This document shows positions 1-6,278 of a DNA stretch of 8,738 bases, one piece after another. The stretch is from Bacteroidales bacterium. Lineage in GTDB: Bacteria > Bacteroidota > Bacteroidia > Bacteroidales > VadinHA17. Each line of letters begins with the position of its first letter. Positions within the stretch are counted from its first letter, which is position 1. Below the pieces are notes generated by a model. That model worked only from the letters and a program-made list of their open reading frames with translations, did no database searches and had not been told where the DNA came from. The position numbers and the translations under genes are program-made. Location of the stretch: positions 1 to 8,738 of the forward strand of contig DOTV01000027.1 of NCBI GenBank assembly GCA_003520925.1. Reading direction: 5' to 3'.

Positions 1-2342
1 GTACAAAGTGACTGGTCAATCTCATGCTTTTCATATGGCCTGAAGGCAATAGCATTCACCGGGCACTCCTGGAAGCATTTCGTACATCCTGTGCATTTAT
101 CTGTAATTGAATATTTTATAAGATCCCGGCATCGCCTTGCCGGACAAGTTCCCTTAGCATGAGCCTCATACTCCTCCCTGAAATATTTCAGGCCTGTTAT
201 AACGGGATTTGGAGCTGTTTTTCCAAGTCCGCACAGGCTGCCGCTCTGCACATCATGGCAAAGTCTCTCAAGTTCATCAATTTCGCCCATAACAGCTTTT
301 CCCTGAGTCAGCCTTGTTAAAATCTCAAGCATGTGTTTCGTTCCAATCCTGCAGAATGTGCATTTCCCACACGATTGTTTGTGGGTGAATTCAAGAAAGT
401 ACTTTGCCATGTCGACCATGCAGTCGGTATCATCAAGCACCACCATGCCTCCTGATCCCATCATTGCACCCATCCTTGTAAGTTCTTCATAGTCGACCGG
501 GGTATCTGCCATCGTTTCGGGGATGCATCCGCCCGATGGACCTCCTATCTGAACAGCTTTAAATGATCTTCCCTCAGCTACTCCATGGCCGATTTTTTCA
601 ACAATATCCCTTATGGTGGTACCCATAGGTACCTCAATCAGACCTCCCTTTGCTACTTTACCGGCGAGGGCAAATACCTTTGTTCCTTTGCTTTTTTCAG
701 TTCCGACAGAACTGAAAGCCTTAGATCCATTATTTATTATCCAGGGGACAATCGCAAGGGTCTCAACATTGTTTACCAGGGTAGGGTGTCCCTTGAAACC
801 TTTTACAGCAGGATAAGGCGGTCTAAGGTGAGGAGTACCACGTTTCCCTTCCAGGGATGCAATCAAAGCTGTCTCCTCTCCGCATACGAAAGCACCGGCA
901 CCTTCAAATACCTCTATTTCGAAGGAGAAATCCGAACCAAAAATATTCCTGCCGACAATTCCTTTCTCCTTGCAAACTGCAAGCGCAGCCCTTACTCTTG
1001 AGACTGCCAGGGGATACTCAGCCCTAATATAGAAGATGCCCTTATCGGCCCCGGTCGAGAATCCGGCAATAAGCATTCCTTCAATTACCCTGAAAGGAAA
1101 TGATTCAAGTATCATCCTGTCCATGAACGCTCCGGGATCGCCTTCATCGCCGTTGCAGACAACATATTTAGGTTTCAACTCTGAAACTGAAGATATCTCC
1201 CATTTTTTACCAGTAGGAAATCCAGCTCCGCCGCGACCTCTGAGGCCACTCTCGGAAATAATTCTGACCACTGTGGCCGGATCGGAAGAAGTGAGGCATC
1301 TTCTCAATGCTTTAAATCCGTCCAGAAGAACATACTCATTCCAGGAATCGGGTGTCATCATGCCGCCATGCAGTGTTGCAATCCTCACCTGGGTGCTCTG
1401 AAAATCCTTAAGGGTATGTTCCCTTACATCACCGGGGAGGTTTACGGGACTGTATAGCATATCATCCGATAAAAAGGTATCGGCAAAATTGTTTATCCTG
1501 AACCTCAGCCTTTTATTTATGGATCTGGGTTTTATATGCTTCAGAAGTATCTCTTCGACCTGATCCTGCCTGACATTAGTATATCTTGAGCTGACGTTCT
1601 GATCTGAAACAATCTCCAGCAGCGGAGTCTGATTGCAGACACCTACACATCCTACCGGCTTTACTTTTATATTTAGATTGTAATATTCCTTGATGTCAAT
1701 AAGCTTTCCCAGTATATCCCTGCTGCCTCCTGCAACACAACATGACCCAAGGCCAATCCTGACTTCAGCATCAAAATCCTCATTTGAATCGTGACCTTCA
1801 TGATCCTGCTTTTTGGCATGTGAGTTAAGGAAATCTTTTACAATTTCGTTAACCTGGGTAGGTTTTACATGCCCGTAAGTTTTACTGTCGATCTGGACTA
1901 CCGGTGCCAGAGTGCAACAGCCAAGACAGGCAACTTCCTCTATTGAAAACAGATTATCAGGTGAGCTGTTCCTGTCATCTGTTATCTTAAGATCTCTCTT
2001 AAAGGCTTCGGAAATAAGTTGTGAGCCCTTTACATGACAGGCAGTACCGGCACATATCTTAATTGTGTGCTGTCCCGAAGGAATATGCCTGAACTGCGAA
2101 TAAAACGTTGAGACTCCGGAGATCTGACCCGGCGTCACATCGGTGATTCTGCAGATATGCTTCAGGGCTTCAGAAGGAAGATAATTAAGTCTTTTCTGTA
2201 CCTCCTGAAGAATCAGAATGACTTTATCCTTTCCGGTACCTGTCTCTTTTACAACGGCTTCGACTGCCGAAGTAATCTCCTCGACATTCACCGATCCACC
2301 CCCGCAATTACATGTTTCAGTATTTATAATTTCTTCTTTCAA
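1..2342 (-). CDS. Fused NuoE-NuoF/HydB-like NADH-oxidising flavoprotein subunit (C-terminus beyond the left edge)
   Basis: At least 780 residues are visible in one uninterrupted frame. It is predicted to be a cytoplasmic NAD(H):acceptor module, passing electrons from NADH through FMN to Fe-S clusters. Domains in order: a NuoE/HydC thioredoxin-like [2Fe-2S] domain (about 20-160; ligands C97, C102, C139, and C142 or C143); a second thioredoxin-like [2Fe-2S] domain (about 195-270; C201/C202 and C232-x3-C236); a NuoF core with the FMN glycine loop GRGGAGFPTGKKW (369-381), NGDEGDPGAF (from 397) and the NAD/FMN motif GAGAFVCGEET (from 481); the N3-type [4Fe-4S] site SCGKCTFC (C658, C661, C664, plus C704); then a 2x[4Fe-4S] ferredoxin, with C750, C753, C756, C760 seen and the second set beginning at C780, where the window ends. 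This order matches HydC plus HydB of bifurcating [FeFe]-hydrogenases and HndA/HndC-like proteins, here as one chain. The proposed start is TTG at 2342, which forms a TTGA overlap with the preceding stop and gives a CNCGGG N-terminus. GTG at 2291, behind a GGGGGTGG stretch, is the alternative. The partner subunit (hydrogenase, NuoG-like or other) is not in the window. Confidence 0.93.
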   Translation of the reverse strand, partial: MKEEIINTETCNCGGGSVNVEEITSAVEAVVKETGTGKDKVILILQEVQKRLNYLPSEALKHICRITDVTPGQISGVSTFYSQFRHIPSGQHTIKICAGTACHVKGSQLISEAFKRDLKITDDRNSSPDNLFSIEEVACLGCCTLAPVVQIDSKTYGHVKPTQVNEIVKDFLNSHAKKQDHEGHDSNEDFDAEVRIGLGSCCVAGGSRDILGKLIDIKEYYNLNIKVKPVGCVGVCNQTPLLEIVSDQNVSSRYTNVRQDQVEEILLKHIKPRSINKRLRFRINNFADTFLSDDMLYSPVNLPGDVREHTLKDFQSTQVRIATLHGGMMTPDSWNEYVLLDGFKALRRCLTSSDPATVVRIISESGLRGRGGAGFPTGKKWEISSVSELKPKYVVCNGDEGDPGAFMDRMILESFPFRVIEGMLIAGFSTGADKGIFYIRAEYPLAVSRVRAALAVCKEKGIVGRNIFGSDFSFEIEVFEGAGAFVCGEETALIASLEGKRGTPHLRPPYPAVKGFKGHPTLVNNVETLAIVPWIINNGSKAFSSVGTEKSKGTKVFALAGKVAKGGLIEVPMGTTIRDIVEKIGHGVAEGRSFKAVQIGGPSGGCIPETMADTPVDYEELTRMGAMMGSGGMVVLDDTDCMVDMAKYFLEFTHKQSCGKCTFCRIGTKHMLEILTRLTQGKAVMGEIDELERLCHDVQSGSLCGLGKTAPNPVITGLKYFREEYEAHAKGTCPARRCRDLIKYSITDKCTGCTKCFQECPVNAIAFRPYEKHEIDQSLC

Positions 2343-4054
2343 TTTGCTGAAATACAAAAAAGGTTATTTCTTCCCCGGATATAAATATTCCTGTCGGAGA
2401 ATGCAGGTGTACAGTCGGAAGGTTCACCCAGCGGCGATTCGGCCAAAATCTCAAACTGAGGTCCGGCTTTGACTATATGCATCACACCCATTCGGTCAAG
2501 AAAAAAGACCTTCTCATCTGCCACAACAGGTGATGCATAAAACTGATCAGAGAAATAATGCGTCCATAAAGTATCTCCTTTCATTGCATCATAGCAAGCC
2601 ACATCACCGACTCCGGTTGAAATAAAAAGATAGTTTTCAGTAGCAACCGGACTCGATGCATCGGGTGTGAACGTATTGTCTTCCCAAACGATTGACGGAC
2701 CCGGTCCCGGTTTCACAGCTGCCAGTTTGGCGTAGTCAGTGACTGAATAGACATGACTGCCGTTAACTGCAGGGGAGGGGGCTACATCACCGGTAAGCAC
2801 CTCGATAGTCCATAGTTCCTTGCCTGTAACCGCGTTAAATGAAGTAACCTCTGGATTTCCGTTTATTATGATCTGCGGTTCACCGTTGAATGTTGCTATC
2901 GCAGGCGAAGACCATGTTGCCCTTCCTCTTCTTAATGTTTCCCATTTAAGGTCTCCCGAGCCTGTATCGAATGCCATCACCGAGACTTTCTCATTTGAGT
3001 CGAACTTAACTATCAGAACTCCGTCATACATTATAAGTGAACAGGAGTATCCGTAAACATTTGCCGGAATTCCTATATTCTTTGCCCATTTACTTTTACC
3101 ATCCATGTCAAGACAGACAAGATTGCCATTTGCGAAAATAGCACAAACCGATTTACCGTCGGTAGCGGCTGTCGGAGCTGCAATCCCGGTTTCAAAGTCA
3201 GTTTCGGGTGGGGCCGGCGGTTCCCCTGTGATCCCTGAAGCCGTCGCTGTCCATTCAATCTCCCCGGTCTTCTTGTTTATACAGTAAACCTCGCTAACTG
3301 CACCATCCGATCCGGTAATGAATATCTTGTTGTTCCATATTACTGGAGAGCTCTTTCCACTTTTTGGCACTTTAATCTTCCATTTGATGTTGGTTCCGTT
3401 TTCCCCGTTCCATTCAACCGGATATCCCTCTCCTCCGGCAATACCCCTGCCATCCTGTCCTCTGAAAAAAGGATAGTTCGTTGCGTCCGGTTTAAATGAA
3501 TCGGCAACAGACTTTCCTTCATTTTTCTCCTTTTTATTCACTTTTTCTCCGGCCTTTGCAGTTCTTTTTCCTGACAAGTCAGGAAGATTGCTTCTCAGCA
3601 TGAAAGAGGAAATTATTGCCACCACGATAAGTACTGCCACCGATCCTGCAAGATATTTTGAATATCGGATATTTCCGGAGACCTGATCCTGGCGTTCACC
3701 CGGTATTGCAGGAATGGATTTTTCACTTCCTGCTATTAACCTCTGGCAAAGCACAAAAATCACAGCACCTGCAAGAAGAAGATAAGATCCTGTTTCCACC
3801 TGCCGCCGTGACGAAAAGTATGCTTTTCTTGCCACCAGGTCGAGTGCTCTGACCTGTTCAGCCTTCAAAACATTTTCAGGATCCTTGTCAAATTCTTCCT
3901 TTATTGTCACAATGGCAGGATTATCAAGCGGATCAATTGTTTTAAGCTGAATAATGCTCAGAAGCATTGTCAGCGCAACAATCGCAGAAAAAATTCCTGC
4001 CCCGTTGCTTATACCTCTGAGTATTTTAATATCCTTATCTTCAAACTTTTTCAT
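2339..4054 (-). CDS. Three-helix membrane protein with periplasmic eight-bladed PQQ/BamB-like beta-propeller
   Basis: The protein has 571 residues. Three hydrophobic helices are visible near residues 15-37, 86-104 and 133-153. A Lys/Glu-rich linker (about 162-185) follows, then an FFRG motif (196-199) of the kind that opens PQQ-like propellers. After that come about eight repeats of 40-50 residues, most ending in a Gly/Asp-x-x-x-W docking motif (for example TGEIEW, SGDLKW, TGKELW, KGDTLW). The topology inferred is N-terminus inside and propeller in the periplasm. The fold resembles the quinoprotein dehydrogenase and BamB propellers. I see no residues that prove PQQ binding or a catalytic site, so a binding, scaffold or sensor role is as likely as an enzyme. 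The ATG at 4054 overlaps the end of the polyferredoxin gene by 14 bp, and its stop overlaps the start of the flavoprotein by 4 bp. It is therefore translated between two redox subunits and probably belongs to the same complex or pathway (inference). Confidence 0.9.
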   Translation of the reverse strand: MKKFEDKDIKILRGISNGAGIFSAIVALTMLLSIIQLKTIDPLDNPAIVTIKEEFDKDPENVLKAEQVRALDLVARKAYFSSRRQVETGSYLLLAGAVIFVLCQRLIAGSEKSIPAIPGERQDQVSGNIRYSKYLAGSVAVLIVVAIISSFMLRSNLPDLSGKRTAKAGEKVNKKEKNEGKSVADSFKPDATNYPFFRGQDGRGIAGGEGYPVEWNGENGTNIKWKIKVPKSGKSSPVIWNNKIFITGSDGAVSEVYCINKKTGEIEWTATASGITGEPPAPPETDFETGIAAPTAATDGKSVCAIFANGNLVCLDMDGKSKWAKNIGIPANVYGYSCSLIMYDGVLIVKFDSNEKVSVMAFDTGSGDLKWETLRRGRATWSSPAIATFNGEPQIIINGNPEVTSFNAVTGKELWTIEVLTGDVAPSPAVNGSHVYSVTDYAKLAAVKPGPGPSIVWEDNTFTPDASSPVATENYLFISTGVGDVACYDAMKGDTLWTHYFSDQFYASPVVADEKVFFLDRMGVMHIVKAGPQFEILAESPLGEPSDCTPAFSDRNIYIRGRNNLFCISAN

Positions 4055-5327
4055 CAGAGACTCTTTTATTTATATGGATCGGACAATACTGGAAGCATCG
4101 GCCGCAGCTATAGCATTTCCCTTTGTGAGGTACATACCCTGTCCTTCTTGTCCGTGTCGAAAGTGAAACAAGACTTAATCCGAACGCTGTTCCAAGAAAG
4201 ATACCCATCCAGATGGATCCCTTTCTGAACCGTTCATGAATACGTATTTCGTCATCAAACAGTTCTTTTTCAGTTTTTCCCGCCTCCTTGAAAGCTATGG
4301 CTGCTTTGGAAACGGCAACAACACCATTCTCTTTTTCTGCCCTTATTTCCCTTGCAAGGCGCACATTACCGTTCAGACCGGCAAAAACCGGGGAGAGGTT
4401 CCTGAACAGTATCGCCCCTCCGGCTGCAAAAAATGGAATCAGCACGAGGTATATTAAAAATCTTTTTCTCTCTTTTTGCGGTTCGGCAACCGGCCGGATT
4501 ATGTCGGAAGGAAGTATTGCATCGTATGGACAAACATCCTCGCAAAGTCTGCAATTCGTACATTCGGCAGGAGTTACAGTGAGATGTTTCTGGGAAAACC
4601 GTGAAAAGACATTGAGCAAAACACCGTATGGGCAAAGATATCTGCAGTAAGGCCTGTTAATAAATATCCCTGCAACAAGCAGGAGTGCACCGAATATTAT
4701 CATTGTATAGGGCGCATCGAGCCGGAATATCCCGACAAAAGGATCATACCTGCATATCAGGAACTGGCTCTCTGTTGCAGATGAAAGAACTGATACACCC
4801 AGATAAATGAATGGGATCGAAATCATTACCGATTCAACAACCTTTGGCAGTTTAACCGTGCGGAAACCTGTTAGCTCCTGAATTGCACCAAGGGGGCAGA
4901 CACCCGCACAAAACACCCTTCCAAACGCCAGTGCGAAGATCAGGGGTATAATGAAAAACAAAAGAACCGTAAGCGGAATGGCATATCCCTCATTAAACAG
5001 TGCCAGGGAAACGTTTTGCAGAGATCCGACGGAGCAAACGCATCCTTCCCTGAAAAATCCGAAATAGGCAAGGGAAAATACAGAAAGCCATACCAATCCC
5101 TGTCTTGATCTTTTTTTCAGGGCGAGCCATGAGGCTATACTGAGTGCACCTATCAATACTGCAAGGTCGATATATTCCCATACCGGAGCCCTTTGCAAAG
5201 GCATCTGGTGCTCAGGGTATACATATCCCGATTCGAACTCCGGACGCGGAAACCTGTCCTGAGCGAAAAGCACTGCTTGCCATGCGAGCATTAGTAATAA
5301 GATGATGTATGGCAGTTTCTTTTTCAA
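4041..5327 (-). CDS. NosR/NapH-like membrane polyferredoxin (4Fe-4S)
   Basis: The 428-residue protein starts with a signal or anchor sequence (1-22) and has about seven further helices (near 53-70, 78-92, 116-136, 165-184, 207-223, 290-308 and 371-390). By the positive-inside rule the cytoplasmic side holds two Cys-x3-Cys-Pro motifs (C140/C144 and C228/C232), one ferredoxin site (C256, C259, C262, C266) and a C-terminal site (C405, C408, C411, C415). The periplasmic side would hold C96-x-C98, C192 and a loop of about 62 residues (309-370). The arrangement matches the membrane and ferredoxin part of the NosR/NapH/CcoG group, which moves electrons across or along the membrane. NosR's large periplasmic FMN domain is absent. 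The start is TTG at 5327: the lysine-rich signal sequence begins exactly there, and the next ATG (5291) would remove half of it. No Shine-Dalgarno sequence is seen. It lies 73 bp after the exported ferredoxin gene and overlaps the next gene by 14 bp. Confidence 0.92.
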   Translation of the reverse strand: MKKKLPYIILLLMLAWQAVLFAQDRFPRPEFESGYVYPEHQMPLQRAPVWEYIDLAVLIGALSIASWLALKKRSRQGLVWLSVFSLAYFGFFREGCVCSVGSLQNVSLALFNEGYAIPLTVLLFFIIPLIFALAFGRVFCAGVCPLGAIQELTGFRTVKLPKVVESVMISIPFIYLGVSVLSSATESQFLICRYDPFVGIFRLDAPYTMIIFGALLLVAGIFINRPYCRYLCPYGVLLNVFSRFSQKHLTVTPAECTNCRLCEDVCPYDAILPSDIIRPVAEPQKERKRFLIYLVLIPFFAAGGAILFRNLSPVFAGLNGNVRLAREIRAEKENGVVAVSKAAIAFKEAGKTEKELFDDEIRIHERFRKGSIWMGIFLGTAFGLSLVSLSTRTRRTGYVPHKGKCYSCGRCFQYCPIHINKRVSDEKV

Positions 5328-5350
5328 AGGAGTTTGTCTTAATTATTTCT

Positions 5351-5395
5351 GTCATTGCGATCCGTCCGACAACTGACGGACGAGAAAAGCAATCC
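5351..5395. repeat. Intergenic hairpin repeat, ATTGCGA...GCAATCC type
   Basis: This lies in the 73-bp gap between the ferredoxin and polyferredoxin genes. An outer inverted pair, ATTGC (5354-5358) and GCAAT (5389-5393), encloses an inner pair, CGTCCG (5363-5368) and CGGACG (5377-5382), or in another register TCCGTC and GACGGA. The outer sequence matches, from memory, a short dispersed element found in many bacterial genomes beginning CATTGCGA and ending GCAATCC. The copy number in this genome cannot be seen from one window. It could affect mRNA stability or the relative expression of the two genes it separates. There is no U-tract to suggest a terminator. Confidence 0.6.
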
Positions 5396-5400
5396 TTTAC

Positions 5401-5973
5401 TTATATCTTTTCTTTTGGTATATATTGTTCTTTATCTGTGATTCTCGATATTGCATCCGAAGGGCAGTTCCGTGCGATGGAACACTCATTGCAGTTAACA
5501 CACAGATCCTGGTTTATCTGCAGGTAAAGCGATCCGTTTCCGAAATCCTTGCAGCCTAAAACACATTTTCCGCATCCATCACACAGGTCTTCATTAATTG
5601 TGTACTGGAAATATGGTTCCTCGACGAATGTCCTTGTTATCGCAGCTGTCGGACAAAGCTGGTTTTCGGCTGCGGTACTGATGGTCTTGGTTCCCTGCCT
5701 CAGATATCCTCCGCAGAGGTCACAATAACCACACATCCTGAAATTATGGGTACACTTTACTGCTGATGGCGTCAAAACACATTTCGTTTTGCACTGACCG
5801 CACTGCGTGCATTTGTGAGGATCGATCTGCCAGACATTGCCCCTGGCAGTTACCTTCTTTCCAAGAACTACCGGAAGAGCAATAATTGGGGCAATTACAA
5901 GAATTTTTCCAGCTTTACGCACAAAATCCCTGCGTGACTGATAGATGTTTTTTCCTTCCTTCATCTTTTCCAT
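5401..5973 (-). CDS. Twin-arginine-exported ferredoxin with four predicted [4Fe-4S] clusters
   Basis: The 190-residue protein has a Tat-like N-terminus: S13-R14-R15-D16-F17, then a hydrophobic stretch (about 24-37). This suggests folding with its cofactors in the cytoplasm before export, possibly remaining membrane-attached. Seventeen cysteines follow. They group as C55/C58/C61/C65, C81/C84/C87 with C107-Pro, C131/C134/C137/C141, and C158/C161/C164 with C170-Pro, enough for four [4Fe-4S] clusters with C74 left over. The exact ligand pairing is inferred. The protein resembles electron-carrier subunits that accompany NosR/NapH-type membrane proteins (NapG-like layout). Its likely job is to relay electrons in the periplasm to or from the polyferredoxin encoded next. 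ATG at 5973 directly follows the stop of the small cysteine protein with no bases between, so the two are probably translationally coupled. An in-frame ATG three codons later (5964) is an alternative start. Confidence 0.93.
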   Translation of the reverse strand: MEKMKEGKNIYQSRRDFVRKAGKILVIAPIIALPVVLGKKVTARGNVWQIDPHKCTQCGQCKTKCVLTPSAVKCTHNFRMCGYCDLCGGYLRQGTKTISTAAENQLCPTAAITRTFVEEPYFQYTINEDLCDGCGKCVLGCKDFGNGSLYLQINQDLCVNCNECSIARNCPSDAISRITDKEQYIPKEKI

Positions 5974-6144
5974 TTAATATCTGCTGCAATCTGACTCACC
6001 TCTGCAAATACCGTTTCCAGGGCAACTGCTGCAGTCATTTCCTGAAACAACTTTACTTCCCAGCAGAAAAGTTATCAATAACAGAATTCCGAAGAGTCCT
6101 GCCTGAATCAATTTTGTAATGAAATCTTTTCTTTTATATCGCAT
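5974..6144 (-). CDS. Small membrane protein with four-cysteine C-terminal tail (56 aa)
   Basis: I read this frame directly: ATG at 6144, 56 codons, TAA at 5976-5974 immediately followed by the ATG of the ferredoxin gene. The N-terminus is basic (RYKRKDF), then a strongly hydrophobic stretch spans about residues 16-30. The short tail carries C38, C41, C47 and C53 with a CSSCPGNGIC core. I do not recognise a family. The KRKDF followed by a hydrophobic run echoes the SRRDF of the next gene's Tat signal, so it may be a Tat-like or signal-anchor sequence placing the cysteines outside. The cysteines could bind a metal or Fe-S cluster, or form disulfides. The zero-gap junction with the ferredoxin, the clean start and stop, and the non-random composition argue that it is real. 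A role as a small anchor or maturation partner for the ferredoxin is inference. Confidence 0.72.
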   Translation of the reverse strand: MRYKRKDFITKLIQAGLFGILLLITFLLGSKVVSGNDCSSCPGNGICRGESDCSRY

Positions 6145-6212
6145 GTTACAGTTTATAATGCATTTGTCTAATATCTTACTATATTCCTTCTCCTTCGCCT
6201 TTCTTCGCCCCC

Positions 6213-6278
6213 CTGCCCCCCTAAAGGGGGGTCTAAATCAGTCCTCAATTATAGCCCCCTTTAGGGGGTTGGGGGCAG
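6213..6278. repeat. GC-rich double-hairpin palindrome abutting a stop codon
   Basis: The left arm (6213-6231) reads CTGCCCCCCTAAAGGGGGG and the right arm (6255-6278) contains CCCCCTTTAGGGGG and ends in TTGGGGGCAG. Each arm can fold on itself (CCCCC/GGGGG stems around TAAA or TTTA). The two arms are also inverted copies, so one long hairpin with a 23-base loop (6232-6254) is possible. The right arm ends at the base next to the TAA stop (6281-6279) of the NHL-repeat gene. It may protect or end that transcript, but neither strand has the U-run of a standard intrinsic terminator. Elements with this core are, as I recall, widespread in Bacteroidota intergenic regions. The remaining bases up to the small cysteine gene (6145-6212) are AT-rich near the start and purine-rich on the coding strand. 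I could not pick a convincing promoter there. Confidence 0.75.

Noticed and set aside
585..1401. Plus-strand open frames of 60-140 codons here
   Set aside because: They lie antisense to the NuoF core, whose minus frame holds the FMN, NAD and Fe-S motifs. The plus products show no domain or plausible start context.
1..2342. Ordinary complex I operon
   Set aside because: NuoE and NuoF are fused with additional thioredoxin-like and ferredoxin domains as in HydB-type proteins, and no membrane Nuo subunits are present.
4041..5327. True NosR (nitrous oxide reduction regulator)
   Set aside because: The large periplasmic FMN-binding domain is missing and no nosZ, nosD or nosL-like gene is in the window. 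Only the membrane and ferredoxin part matches.
6213..6278. Standard rho-independent terminator
   Set aside because: The hairpins are strong but neither strand has a following T-run; it is listed as a repeat with possible 3'-end function only.
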